Source of the DNA: Rhizobium sp. ZPR4
GTDB taxonomy: Bacteria; Pseudomonadota; Alphaproteobacteria; Rhizobiales; Rhizobiaceae
Assembly: GCF_040215725.1 (NCBI RefSeq)
Contig: NZ_CP157967.1
Location: 1,798,001 to 1,862,000 of the forward strand
Length of the DNA stretch: 64,000 nucleotides
Reading direction: 5' to 3'
Position numbers and translations under genes: made by a program. Shown here one piece after another: positions 1-9,060 of the stretch; the stretch's first letter is position 1; each line of letters begins with the position of its first letter. A model generated the notes under the pieces. That model ran no database searches. It worked only from the letters and a program-made list of their open reading frames with translations, and was not told where the DNA came from.

Positions 1-277
1 ACAAAGCCTTTGCGGATTTGTTAAGCCGACTGGTTTCCCGGAAATGAAGAAAACAGCCCCGTTCGCGACTTCCAAGGCGTGATTGCCAGGGTTATCGCGG
101 CAACGACGTAGCGAGATCCTGGACCTGATACGCGAGAAACAATCCGGAAGACCGCGACACTCTCTCGTCGAGGAACGCCAACTGAGAGCTTGAGAGCCGA
201 ACGCCCGGAAACGATGACCGGCATCACTCCCGCGCGGCAGCATGGCTCCGTTTCATCGGACCCTGCCGGTAATCGGA
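1..277. other. Left edge, no gene supported
   Basis: No convincing coding region, RNA gene or terminator is visible between the window edge and the stop codon of the mechanosensitive channel gene. The only open frame there (minus strand, under 70 codons) has no Shine-Dalgarno and a composition unlike a protein. It may be the downstream flank of the channel gene or the flank of a gene lying outside the window. Confidence 0.4.
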
Positions 278-2884
278 TTACTCCGCGGCGGTCCTGCCGC
301 GGCGCCGGCTTGTGCTCTTTGCTTCCGATACCTTGCCTTCGGCTGACAAAGCGGAATCTTCCTTCATGTCATCGTCAGCCTCAGGTCCATCAGCGGAATC
401 CGTCAAGGCATCGGCTGCGATATCCGACTGCCTACCTCTTCTTCCATCGCGCACGATATGCAGTTCCTGATGCGGATAAGGAATGGAAATTCCCTCCTCA
501 TTGAAGCGCCTCAGGATTTCGATGCGCAGATTGTTGCGGATCTCCATGCCATCGGAGAGATCGGACAGATAGAAGCGCATCTCGAAATCGAGCGATGACG
601 GACCAAAACGCAGAAACTCCACATGTGGTTCTGGATTCCTGAGAACCTTCGGGATCGAGCGTACCAGCTCCAGCAGGATATCCATCACCTTGCGCGGATC
701 GGCGTCATAGCTGACGGATACAGGGATTTCAGAGCGAGCGAGCCTGTTGCGATGCGTCCAGTTGCCCACGGACGCATTGATAAGCTCGGAATTCGGCACG
801 ATGATCGACTGCTTGCGGAAGGTCTCGATCTCGGTCGCGCGCACCGAAATGCGCTTGACGATACCTTCCGATGTACCCGAGACGATCCAGTCGCCGACCT
901 TGAACGGCCGTTCGACCAGCAGGATCAGGCCGGACACGAAGTTCGACACGATGTTTTGCAAGCCAAAACCGATACCGACCGAGAGGGCACTGGCAACGAG
1001 CGCCAGGCTGGACAAATCGATGCCGGCAGCGGAAATGGCAAAGATCGCCGCCAATGCTATGCCCAGATAGCCTATGCCGGTTCTCACCGAGTTGCGGACA
1101 CCCAGATCCACTTGCCCACGTGCCATGACATTGCTGTCGAGCCAGCGCTGGAACCAGCGCGTGACCAGATAACCGCCCGCAAACAGCAGAATGCCGACAA
1201 AAATGCCGAGCAGCGAGATCGACATGTTGCCGATCTTGATCTCGGTAAATAGCCTGTAGGCAAAGACCTCCAGATCCTGAATGTGGAAGCCCCAGGAGAG
1301 CAGGATCAGCGGAATGCCCGTCAACAGCGCGACGGCGTAGGTCGCAAGCCCGGCCGCGAGACCGGCCTGATCGAGCGCAACTTCACGCAGCTTCAGGCGA
1401 TTTTCCAGAAAGCGGCCGATGATCGTTTCGGCAAAAACGCCCTGCTTGGACACCGCCTTGCCGAGCTGGAAACCGAGATACATCGTGGCGATGACGGCGC
1501 TCGTCACGATCATCTGCGTTGCCATGAAGCGGGCCAGCCCGACATAGCCGATGAACGAGATGAAGATCACCAATATGCCGAGAACGCGAAGAATGATGGC
1601 CATGCCATGCGGCCAATGGCGGCCTGGCGCGTCCGGATCTCCGTTTTTCGCCAGCATCGGCGAGCCGAAGGAGGCCGCAATCAGAATGAGGCCAATCAGC
1701 AGTGCCGCCAGGAAGCTCTTGGCTACGGTAACGACGACCGGCGATCCCATGGACTCGCTGATGCGGTCGAAGACGTAATCCAACCCGTTGACCACGGCCA
1801 TGGCCTGCAGGCACCAGGTCAGCGAATGCGCTCCCTTGTTCGATAGCTTGACCAGACGCCAATGCGGCCGGAACGGCGCGAAGACGGCATTGCTCAGGCG
1901 ACCGACGAAATAGACAAGGCCGATGAAACCGAAGACCGCCGCCAATATCGGCGCGATATCAGGCCGCAGCACATTGAAATTCGAGAGGAAGAAGAAGGAC
2001 GTGACGAGAAAGGCCGCCAGCGATAGCGTGCGGATCAAGGTCGACCAGAAGGCGACAGAGAGCCGGCTGATATAGGGTGGATTCTCGACGGCCTCATCCT
2101 GCACGTAGTAGCGACGGAACAACCGATAACCACCGGAGAGAAATATCAGCGCCGCCCCGATGGACAGGCAAACGGCGGCCAGGAATGAGGCAAGCTTGGC
2201 CTTGAGCACAAAGCCGATCCAGCTCGTCACGGCAGTGCTGAACTTCACACCCTCGTCGACCAGAGCCGCCCCTGCATCGTCGAACGTCGTGGTGGAAATC
2301 TCCGTCCGCTTGAATAGCGTTTCGGCAAACAGCTTTCGGCGCATCTCCATGAATTCCATCGAAAGCCGATTGGTTTCCGCGGTCAGATTGTCCGCATCGA
2401 GGATTACCGCGCTGATCTGCGAGCGTTCGGCATTGAGCCTCTCGCGCTCCTGCGTGACGATCGGAGCTTCGGGCGGCTGGCCCTCCTTGGGAGCCGCGCC
2501 AAGCTGGGTCAGGCGCGTATCGATCTCGGCGGTACGGGGCTTCAGGCGCGTGGAAATCGCCGCGACGGTGCGATTGAGGTCGTCGACCTGACCGGACAGC
2601 GCGACAAGCGTCTCGTCGTCCAATGTCGCCTGCTTGGCCGCATCCTGGAGCGAGGCATAGGTCTTTTTCGCTTTGTTGAGATCGGCAACGGCGGCGTCCA
2701 TCAGCCCATTGGCGGGCTGTTGCTCGGTTGCCTGCGATGCTTGGGCCGGCTGCTGATCCTGCGCAAAGGCATGCCCGCCCGTCAGCGGAATGACGGCTGT
2801 GAAGACAGCCAATCCCAACAGAAAAAGGGGCAGCAGAAAAAGACGAGATTTCAGCGGGCGCAAGCAGAGCTCCTCGTTGCACAT
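278..2884 (-). CDS. MscS-family mechanosensitive channel with DUF3772 periplasmic domain
   Basis: Large (868 aa) inner-membrane channel of the MscK/MscM-like branch of the MscS family, expected to release solutes on hypo-osmotic shock. A signal peptide (about residues 1-41, ending in AFA) is followed by a coiled-coil periplasmic region of the DUF3772 type (about 45-190, with the LGAAPKEGQPPEAP stretch), then about ten membrane segments. The conserved MscS pore helix and beta domain follow at about 590-810 (GLQNIVSNFVSGLILLVERP, then VGDWI and IIVPNSELI). The last about 50 residues are charged and disordered. The frame is open further upstream to 3136, but the start used here is placed directly before the signal peptide. 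It stands alone; the next gene is transcribed in the same direction but belongs to the B12 operon. Confidence 0.9.
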   Translation of the reverse strand: MCNEELCLRPLKSRLFLLPLFLLGLAVFTAVIPLTGGHAFAQDQQPAQASQATEQQPANGLMDAAVADLNKAKKTYASLQDAAKQATLDDETLVALSGQVDDLNRTVAAISTRLKPRTAEIDTRLTQLGAAPKEGQPPEAPIVTQERERLNAERSQISAVILDADNLTAETNRLSMEFMEMRRKLFAETLFKRTEISTTTFDDAGAALVDEGVKFSTAVTSWIGFVLKAKLASFLAAVCLSIGAALIFLSGGYRLFRRYYVQDEAVENPPYISRLSVAFWSTLIRTLSLAAFLVTSFFFLSNFNVLRPDIAPILAAVFGFIGLVYFVGRLSNAVFAPFRPHWRLVKLSNKGAHSLTWCLQAMAVVNGLDYVFDRISESMGSPVVVTVAKSFLAALLIGLILIAASFGSPMLAKNGDPDAPGRHWPHGMAIILRVLGILVIFISFIGYVGLARFMATQMIVTSAVIATMYLGFQLGKAVSKQGVFAETIIGRFLENRLKLREVALDQAGLAAGLATYAVALLTGIPLILLSWGFHIQDLEVFAYRLFTEIKIGNMSISLLGIFVGILLFAGGYLVTRWFQRWLDSNVMARGQVDLGVRNSVRTGIGYLGIALAAIFAISAAGIDLSSLALVASALSVGIGFGLQNIVSNFVSGLILLVERPFKVGDWIVSGTSEGIVKRISVRATEIETFRKQSIIVPNSELINASVGNWTHRNRLARSEIPVSVSYDADPRKVMDILLELVRSIPKVLRNPEPHVEFLRFGPSSLDFEMRFYLSDLSDGMEIRNNLRIEILRRFNEEGISIPYPHQELHIVRDGRRGRQSDIAADALTDSADGPEADDDMKEDSALSAEGKVSEAKSTSRRRGRTAAE

Positions 2885-3145
2885 GAAGTCGCAGGCAGTG
2901 GATGACCGAAATCGCCACAAAAATGGAGACCCGAGTCGTCCTGTAGTATGATTGCGAATTCCATAGTCTTTACGCGTACGCCTTGTAAGACAAAGAAAGG
3001 CGACACAAAGGCATTCTGTACCCTTATCCGGTCCTGAACCTTGCTCAAAACCGGGTATCACCCGCTTCATCTTGAAGACGACCTTCCGGACCAACCATTG
3101 CCCGCCCGGAAATAGGCCAGGAAAACACCTTGGCAATGGGCAGAT

Positions 3146-4216
3146 CTACGCGCGCCCGCTTCGCAGGATCAGGATGAAGGCAACACCTCCGGCAAGCCCA
3201 GTGACGACGCCGATCGGCATATCCTCGGGCGCCATGACCAGGCGGGCGGCAATATCGGCCCAGATCAGGGTTAGCGCGCCAAAAGCGGCACTCAACGGCA
3301 CCACGCGCACATTGTCACCACCGACGATCAGCCGCACGAAATGCGGCACCATCAAACCGACGAAGCCGATCGCGCCGGAAAATGCCACCATCGCGCCGGT
3401 CAGCAGCGCCGTGATGACGAACAGCAACAGGCGGAATTGCGCGACTGCTATCCCAAGCGTCACGGCCGTCTCATCGCCCATCGCAAGCGCATTGAGCTCC
3501 CTCGTCTTCGGGAGGAGCAAGACAAGACAGAACAGCAGGATGCCGGCGGGATAGATGAGGTGCTGCCATTGCGCCAGCCCGAGCCCGCCCAGCATCCAGA
3601 AGACAACGGTGTTGGCGGCTCTGGGATCGCCCAAAAAGATCAGGAGGTTGCCAAGCGCCGTGAATACGAAGGCTACGGCAACGCCCGACAGAACCAGCCG
3701 ATCGGCCGAGTGCGAACGCGTCAGGCGCGTCGTCAGCCCGACGGCCGCGGTTGCGAGCAAGGCGCCGGCAAACGCGAACAACGGCACCGTCAGCAGGCCG
3801 AGGATCAGCCCGGTATGCAGCAGCGCCAGAATGGCACCGAACGCCGCCCCGGAGGAGACGCCGAGGAGATGCGGGTCCGCCAGCGGATTTCGCGTCAGCG
3901 CCTGCAGAACGGCACCGGTGATGGCAAGCCCCGCTCCCACGAGCGCGGCCAGCACGACGCGCGGGAAACGGACGTCCCAGACAATGCTTTCCTGCCCACT
4001 GGACCATGTGACCGGAAAGCTACCCGCGTGCAGCTTGTTGCCGACGATCGACCAGACGGTAGAGAACGGAATGGATGCCGAGCCGAGCGACACCCCGGCG
4101 GCAATCGACAGGATGAAGCCTATGGCGAGCAAGGGGATGAGAATGGAGAGGTTGAGGCGCATGCTTGAATCTTGAGGAAGAGAATCCATCCAATGATCGA
4201 CTGGATGGATCGACAT
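3146..4216 (-). CDS. BtuC/FecCD-type ABC transporter permease, last gene of the cobalamin-riboswitch operon
   Basis: Inner-membrane permease of the vitamin B12/iron-siderophore importer family (FecCD), 356 aa with about ten hydrophobic segments. Family landmarks include VVLAALVGAGLAITGAVLQALTRNPLADPHLLGVSSG near residues 80-120 in pieces, and the C-terminal FVGLMVPHFVR and loop preceding a final helix. It starts only 9 bases after the stop of the binding-protein gene, so it is in the same transcript. No good Shine-Dalgarno precedes the first ATG; an internal ATG at 4162 would still keep the first helix and could be the true start. With the binding protein, ATPase and the upstream B12 riboswitch it most likely imports cobalamin or a cobalt corrinoid; a siderophore substrate cannot be excluded from the sequence alone. 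Confidence 0.9.
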   Translation of the reverse strand: MSIHPVDHWMDSLPQDSSMRLNLSILIPLLAIGFILSIAAGVSLGSASIPFSTVWSIVGNKLHAGSFPVTWSSGQESIVWDVRFPRVVLAALVGAGLAITGAVLQALTRNPLADPHLLGVSSGAAFGAILALLHTGLILGLLTVPLFAFAGALLATAAVGLTTRLTRSHSADRLVLSGVAVAFVFTALGNLLIFLGDPRAANTVVFWMLGGLGLAQWQHLIYPAGILLFCLVLLLPKTRELNALAMGDETAVTLGIAVAQFRLLLFVITALLTGAMVAFSGAIGFVGLMVPHFVRLIVGGDNVRVVPLSAAFGALTLIWADIAARLVMAPEDMPIGVVTGLAGGVAFILILRSGRA

Positions 4217-4225
4217 TGCAGACGA

Positions 4226-5185
4226 TTACATGGCGCCCGGGTGAAAGGCCTTGGCCAGGGTGGCAACGGCCTCGATATTGCGCGGCCCCGGCGTCGCTTC
4301 GACATAAGGCAGCACGACGAAACGATCATTCTTCACGGCCTCGATATTCCTGAAGGCCGGGTTACCCTTGAGGAAGGCGATCTTCTGGGCGGCGGTCACC
4401 TGGCCGTAGTCGACGATGACGATCACTTCCGGGTTTTTCTCGATGACCGGTTCCCAGGATACCTCCGTCCAGCTCTTCTCGACATCGTCCATCACGTTGA
4501 CGCCGCCGGCTGCTTCGATCAAGGCGGTCGGAATGCCGTAGCGCCCCGAGGTGAACGGCTTCTCCTCACCGGAATCATAGACGAAGACGCTGATCGGCTT
4601 GTCGACATGACCGATCTTCGCCTGGATTTCCCCAAGCTGCTTGTGATAGCCGGCAACCAGCGCCTCCGCCCTATCCTCGACGCGGAAGATCCTGCCGAGA
4701 TTGAGGAGGTCGACGAACATGTCGTCCATGGTCGGCTTGTTCTTCTGCATGACGAAGATGCAGGATTCGGTAAGTTCGTAGACCTTGATACCGAAAGGCG
4801 CGAGTGTCTCCGGCGTCACCTCGCCACCGACCTTCATGCCGTAGTTCCAGCCGGCAAAAAAGAAATCCGCGTTGGCGCCGAGCAGCACCTCCTTGCTCGG
4901 ATATTTCGGTGACAGCTCCGGCAGTTCCTTCACGCCATCACGCAGCTTTTCGTCCAGCGTCTTCCAGCCGGAAATGCCGGTATAGCCGACCATGCGGTCC
5001 TGCAGCTTCAGCGCCAGCATCATTTCCGTAAGATTGACGTCGTTGGAAACGGCGCGCTCCGGCGCTTTGTCGAAAGTTACATCCCGATTGCAGCTGCGCA
5101 CCGTGACGGGCTCGGCAAGCGTCGCGCCTGCGAACAAAACTCCGACCAGCAACGCGGTGGCAGACAAATACATGCGAGGAAACAT
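4226..5185 (-). CDS. Periplasmic substrate-binding protein of the B12-type ABC importer
   Basis: BtuF/FepB-like helical-backbone binding protein (319 aa). The start ATG used here has GGAG six bases upstream and begins a clean signal peptide (MFPRMYLSATALLVGVLFAG, cleavage after LAEP region); an in-frame ATG 12 bases earlier would overlap that Shine-Dalgarno. The mature part contains the N-lobe segment PERAVSNDVNLTEMMLALKL, typical of class III binding proteins, and the C-lobe segment NPEVIVIVDYG. It lies between the ATPase gene (20 bases upstream) and the permease gene (9 bases downstream). Substrate is inferred from the riboswitch as cobalamin or a cobalt chelate; no residue seen here proves it. 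Confidence 0.88.
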   Translation of the reverse strand: MFPRMYLSATALLVGVLFAGATLAEPVTVRSCNRDVTFDKAPERAVSNDVNLTEMMLALKLQDRMVGYTGISGWKTLDEKLRDGVKELPELSPKYPSKEVLLGANADFFFAGWNYGMKVGGEVTPETLAPFGIKVYELTESCIFVMQKNKPTMDDMFVDLLNLGRIFRVEDRAEALVAGYHKQLGEIQAKIGHVDKPISVFVYDSGEEKPFTSGRYGIPTALIEAAGGVNVMDDVEKSWTEVSWEPVIEKNPEVIVIVDYGQVTAAQKIAFLKGNPAFRNIEAVKNDRFVVLPYVEATPGPRNIEAVATLAKAFHPGAM

Positions 5186-5205
5186 GAACAACTCCAATGA
5201 TCGAA

Positions 5206-5985
5206 CTATCGAAGGGAAAAGGAAAATCGCTGCGGGCCATTGTCAGCCCGATGCAGGCGGGTGCCGACACGGAATGCTTTTGATACGTGCTCCACGGTCA
5301 GGACTGTGGCCGGCTCGCCATGTCCCGTCAGCCGCCCGCAATCCAGAACCGCGACATGGGTCGCAAAGTCTGCCGCGAGATTGATGTCGTGCAGCGTCGT
5401 GATGATCGTCGGCCCAAGCCCCTGCAGCAGTTCGAGAATCTCGAGCTGGTGGCGGATGTCGAGGTGATTTGTGGGTTCGTCGAGGATGATGAGCTCCGGC
5501 TCCTGCGCCAAAGCGCGGGCAATCAGCGCCCGTTGCTTTTCGCCGCCGGAGAGCGACGCGAACTGTCGCAACGCCAAAGGTTCCAGCTCCAGCCGCGCAA
5601 GCGCCGTGGTCGTGACTTCATGATCGCGATCGCTCCAGCGCGCCATGCCCTTGCGATGCGGAATACGTCCCATCAGCACAACGTCCCGCACACTGAAGGG
5701 AAAATCGCCCGGTGTCTCCTGTGGCACGACAGCGATGCGCTGCGCCACCTCCCGCGGACCGATGGACCAAAGATCGGTGCCGTCGAGACGCACCAAACCT
5801 CGTTGCGGCTTCAGACCGCGATAGAGGCATCGCAGCAAGGTCGACTTGCCAGCTCCGTTCGGACCGATAATGGCCAGTCGGGCGCCGGCTTCGACGGATA
5901 GGGTGATACCGCTGATGATCGGCGTGCTCTTCTGCGGCCCCCAGGTGATGCCGTCCGCATCCAGTCGCGCGTTTCGTTCGGACAT
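5206..5985 (-). CDS. ATP-binding protein of the B12-type ABC importer
   Basis: Cytoplasmic ABC ATPase of the BtuD/FepC/HmuV group, 259 aa. Walker A GPNGAGKS at residues 41-48, Q-loop PQE near 88-90, signature LSGGEKQR at 145-152, Walker B LIILDEPTNHLD at about 165-176 and the switch histidine in TLHDINLAADF near 197. It powers the permease encoded two genes downstream. It starts 9 bases after the stop of the DUF1636 gene and ends 20 bases before the binding-protein start, consistent with one operon under the upstream riboswitch. Confidence 0.92.
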   Translation of the reverse strand: MSERNARLDADGITWGPQKSTPIISGITLSVEAGARLAIIGPNGAGKSTLLRCLYRGLKPQRGLVRLDGTDLWSIGPREVAQRIAVVPQETPGDFPFSVRDVVLMGRIPHRKGMARWSDRDHEVTTTALARLELEPLALRQFASLSGGEKQRALIARALAQEPELIILDEPTNHLDIRHQLEILELLQGLGPTIITTLHDINLAADFATHVAVLDCGRLTGHGEPATVLTVEHVSKAFRVGTRLHRADNGPQRFSFSLR

Positions 5986-5994
5986 GACCGGCTC

Positions 5995-6408
5995 CTATTG
6001 CAATACGACTGGCTGGCGTTCGGCTGACACGACGGCAGCGGGTATGCGCGCGAGCGTCTTGCCTCCAAGCGCGGTCGGGCGTTCGCCTTCGCGGGTCAAC
6101 CCATCGGGACGATCCCGATAGAGCTTCGCGAAGGAAACGAGCGCACCGATATCGCTCGCATCCTCGATGTCACCGAAGAGGTACGTCGCCTTTGCCGTCG
6201 CCTGGAAGGCGACCGTGCAGGGCCGCTCGCAGCCAGCCATGCAGACGCTGCCTTCAAGGCTGAAATCGTCCGAGAGAGCGGCGCCGGCCTGAGAAATGGC
6301 CGCCTGCAAATGCGTCAGGAGATCGAGGCCCGGCCGGCATGGTTTGCCGACATGACGGCAGTTCGTGCACACGGTAATCCGGTGCGTCGCCTCTTTTGCT
6401 TTGTCCAT
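5995..6408 (-). CDS. DUF1636 metal-binding/thioredoxin-like ferredoxin protein, first gene of the B12 operon
   Basis: Small (137 aa) cytoplasmic protein of the DUF1636 family. Two cysteine clusters are visible: CTNCRHVGKPCRPG near residues 13-26 and CMAGCERPCTVAF near 67-79, the layout of a thioredoxin-like ferredoxin that could hold an iron-sulfur cluster or a metal. The start has a strong GGGAGG six bases upstream. That Shine-Dalgarno is inside an 8-bp hairpin (6414-6438) at the end of a cobalamin riboswitch. In rhizobia this family is linked to B12 and cobalt genes, but its biochemical role is unknown to me; trafficking or reduction of cobalt/corrinoid is inference. Confidence 0.85.
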   Translation of the reverse strand: MDKAKEATHRITVCTNCRHVGKPCRPGLDLLTHLQAAISQAGAALSDDFSLEGSVCMAGCERPCTVAFQATAKATYLFGDIEDASDIGALVSFAKLYRDRPDGLTREGERPTALGGKTLARIPAAVVSAERQPVVLQ

Positions 6409-6413
6409 GAGAT

Positions 6414-6438
6414 GCCTCCCGGAGATTTCACCGGAGGC
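6414..6438 (-). promoter_or_regulatory. Shine-Dalgarno-sequestering hairpin of the B12 riboswitch
   Basis: On the minus strand GCCTCCGG (6438-6431) can pair with CCGGGAGGC (6422-6414) over an 8-base loop. The second arm contains the GGGAGG Shine-Dalgarno of the DUF1636 gene, whose ATG is at 6408. This is the expected expression platform of a translational cobalamin riboswitch in proteobacteria. Confidence 0.75.
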
Positions 6439-6529
6439 AAAGTCAAGATAGGGCCAGCGGACGCAACGGCGCCCTCGCCCAACCACTGATTTTCCATCGG
6501 AACACCCCGTCCGTTGCGGTTGATATCGT

Positions 6530-6705
6530 CGATGGCAGGTCTCCTGGCTCGCGGGTCACAACTCGTTCGCGCCTTCCCGGCTTAAAGCCAGTGGCATATT
6601 GCGAACGCGCTCTCCGCTTACAGTTGCGGGGGCAGCCACGGTTTTGGCCCCTGATGGGTAGTCCGCACCGTGTTCCCTTTTCAGCCGCCGTCGGGATCGA
6701 TCCGA
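6530..6705 (-). promoter_or_regulatory. Cobalamin (B12) riboswitch
   Basis: Read on the minus strand, all landmark motifs of the cobalamin aptamer occur in order: AAAAGGGAACACGGTGC at about 6683-6667, the core GGCTGCCCCCGCAACTGTAA near 6639-6620, the GCCACTG box at 6595-6589, CCGGGAAGG near 6580-6572 and the terminal B12 box AGCCAGGAGACCTGCC at 6549-6534. It lies about 125 bases upstream of the DUF1636 start and should repress translation of that gene, and probably the ABC importer behind it, when adenosylcobalamin is plentiful. Confidence 0.95.
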
Positions 6706-6929
6706 AAGCAGCACCATCTGCGGTATTCATCTCATAGAAAGCGGATGCGGGCAACGGCGATGTCATATGCGCTTTCATTTGTCCTGGAGGTTTAGCTTAG
6801 GCTTCCGTTATTGGTTACGTTATTACATAACAAATAACAAGCTACTATTTCCGCCTCGAGGCCAAAACTGCGATATGCGTGTGCAGAGGCACCGCAATCA
6901 CGATCCGGAATGAAAAAACCACTGGGTTG

Positions 6930-8345
6930 TTAGACCGCCTTGCACTGCGGATGGAAACGCGACGCGACGCCCTCTGCCGCCGCATAGGCTTGCGTGACGA
7001 TCTCAGGCACCAGATCGATGTCAGGGAGACTTCCAAGTCCCAGGGGACCAATCGCAAAAAGCCCCTCCGTCGTGCGCCCATTGACCTCTAGCGAGCCTGT
7101 CGCCTCCACGGCGAGACCGAGGCCGAGCTCGTCCGGCACCGCAAGGCCGGCATCGATGAGACTGCGCAGCAAGGGCACATTCAGATCCGGCGCCTGACAC
7201 CGACAGTCAATTACATCGTCGGCATAGAGCTGCTCGGTCTCCTGCCGACCAGCCGGCCTCAAAACCAGTCCTGTCGGCGTTCGGCGAATAAAATGGCCGC
7301 GCCGCAGCAGCGTGTTGCCCTCGGCAAGCTCCTGATTGAGACGCACATGCAGCGCCTCGGGCAACCGATTGCGATGGCTGTCATAGAGCGCCCGCAAATG
7401 TCGGTTGAACTGCTGCTTCTGCCCCGCCGGCAGGGATCGCCAAAGCGAGCGCGCGTGCTTGCGCAAGCCGTTCATGACGGATTGCCAGCTCTGACCGCTC
7501 GCCTCCGCCTCGCCGCAAGCCGTGCGGACGAAGCGGACGATCTCGCTTAGCTTACCGGGCATCTCATCGGCAGGAAAAACCGGATCAGCATTGTTACGCG
7601 TATGGCTCTGCGGCAGGAAGCCTCGCCGCGAAACGATGGTGATCTGCCCCGCATAGCCGCTTTCACGCATCTGCAGCAGCCGGTCGACGACACGCAGGCC
7701 GCTCCCAAGCAAGATCGTGTGCGGTCGCGACACGAGACGGCGCGCCCGCACCGTCGTCGGCACGGTCACGAGATCGCTGGCCTGGAATTCGTGATCTGCA
7801 ATGCCGTAGCCTGTCGCCAGCACCACCATGTCGAAAGGCGCATTGGCGGCACCGTCGCTTTCCACCACGAAGCGGCCGCCACGAACGCGCCGAAGCCCGA
7901 AGACCGTCTCGCTGCTGACCTGCACCGCCACATCCCGCCGAGATGAGAAGGCCTCCGAAAAGCGCTGATAGACGTAGTCGCTGAAAATGCTCTTCGGCAC
8001 GAAGATCTGCAAAAAACCGGGTATGGCGGCGGGGACGGCGCTGCGGAAAGGCGCATTGCCGCAAAGCCATTGATTGAAATCGTCGGGATCTCCAGCGGAA
8101 ACGGAAAGATCGCGAACACGGCTATTGAGAATTTCGCTGCTATGCCCGGAGGCGAGCGCCTGTCCGCCGCTGACGGTGGAATTGGGATCGAAAAGCTGCA
8201 GATGGAAGGGAAAGCGAACCGTCTTCATCAGCGCGATCGCCATCATCATGCCGGAAAAACCACGCCCGATCACGGCGATGCGGGGCATCGCATAAGGCTG
8301 CGCTGTCGCGTTCGTCCTCGCGGAAAAAAATCCCTGAACCGTCAT
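6930..8345 (-). CDS. FAD/NAD(P)-binding oxidoreductase (PF13454-type), copy 1
   Basis: Flavoprotein-like protein of 471 aa. The dinucleotide-binding motif IAVIGRGFSGMM sits near residues 22-33 and is followed by the family segment LNSRVRDLSVSAGDPDDFNQWL (in pieces around 73-94), then a second nucleotide-binding stretch TILLGSGLRVVDRLLQM near 212. It resembles the uncharacterised FAD/NAD(P)-binding proteins that carry an N-terminal NAD_binding_9 domain. The start chosen has AGGAG six bases upstream (the frame is open to 8399). It is related in layout to the second oxidoreductase at 10978-12480 and is separated from the divergent SfnB-like gene by a long intergenic region. Substrate is unknown. 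Confidence 0.85.
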   Translation of the reverse strand: MTVQGFFSARTNATAQPYAMPRIAVIGRGFSGMMMAIALMKTVRFPFHLQLFDPNSTVSGGQALASGHSSEILNSRVRDLSVSAGDPDDFNQWLCGNAPFRSAVPAAIPGFLQIFVPKSIFSDYVYQRFSEAFSSRRDVAVQVSSETVFGLRRVRGGRFVVESDGAANAPFDMVVLATGYGIADHEFQASDLVTVPTTVRARRLVSRPHTILLGSGLRVVDRLLQMRESGYAGQITIVSRRGFLPQSHTRNNADPVFPADEMPGKLSEIVRFVRTACGEAEASGQSWQSVMNGLRKHARSLWRSLPAGQKQQFNRHLRALYDSHRNRLPEALHVRLNQELAEGNTLLRRGHFIRRTPTGLVLRPAGRQETEQLYADDVIDCRCQAPDLNVPLLRSLIDAGLAVPDELGLGLAVEATGSLEVNGRTTEGLFAIGPLGLGSLPDIDLVPEIVTQAYAAAEGVASRFHPQCKAV

Positions 8346-9060
8346 ATCAACTCCTGGGGCGAGAGGTGGTCGATCATGCCTTTCTTGGGGCTTGCTCACT
8401 TTTTACAGGCCCGGAAACACAGACACCGATACCGGGCCTCGGCAACCTTGGAACTGCGGCCGACAGAACGCACAAAAAGCCGCTTCCGTTCTCAATATGC
8501 GTCGCAATTCTTCAATCGGGAATCCCTTCCAAAATGAAAGATGCGACAGGCAGGTCCAACTCTGATCCAACACCAGATGCCTGCAATCGGCCACCATATG
8601 ATCACTTCGTCAAAAGCCATCGGCGGCAGGATTATTGCCATTGTCTACTTATTTAGTCGTATATGAAAGCGCGAAAACGCTCCGCTAGCAAGCGCTTTCT
8701 TGTCCGGACAGAACAGGGCCGACGAGACTGCGGCACAGAAAACGGCGGATGACCGGACAGCCCTTCTCATCTTGAGCTTGCTTCGATCGGCAAAAGAAAA
8801 AGCAATTCCAAGCTCTAAGATCAGCTTGTGAAGCGGCTTTCGATATTCATTGACGCAGAAAAGAGGGTTCACAACTCGCTATCCTCAACGCGTTATATCG
8901 GACTGTGCGCTTACAATTTCCGCGATCGACGCCGATCGAGCCGGAGGGCGCGATGCGAATCCGCCAGGAAAATCCGTTGTGCACTCCATCTATCGAAATT
9001 AAGATCGTACTGATTTGCCGCGCCTGAGAAACCGACCTGGCGCTGGCCGAGGAGTGATGA
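8346..9060. other. Long intergenic region between divergent oxidoreductase genes
   Basis: About 715 bases with no supported gene. The composition drops toward A+T-rich sequence near 8600-8700, which is compatible with promoters for the two divergent genes, but no promoter or operator can be assigned with confidence. Open frames in this stretch have no Shine-Dalgarno and no recognisable protein pattern. Confidence 0.4.

Noticed and set aside
3146..6408. Interpretation of the first ABC operon as a siderophore importer
   Set aside because: The permease and binding protein alone would allow it, but the B12 riboswitch and DUF1636 gene make cobalamin or cobalt-corrinoid uptake the better reading.
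6443..6778. Minus-strand frame across the cobalamin riboswitch
   Set aside because: The sequence is structured RNA with all B12-aptamer motifs; the frame has no ribosome site.
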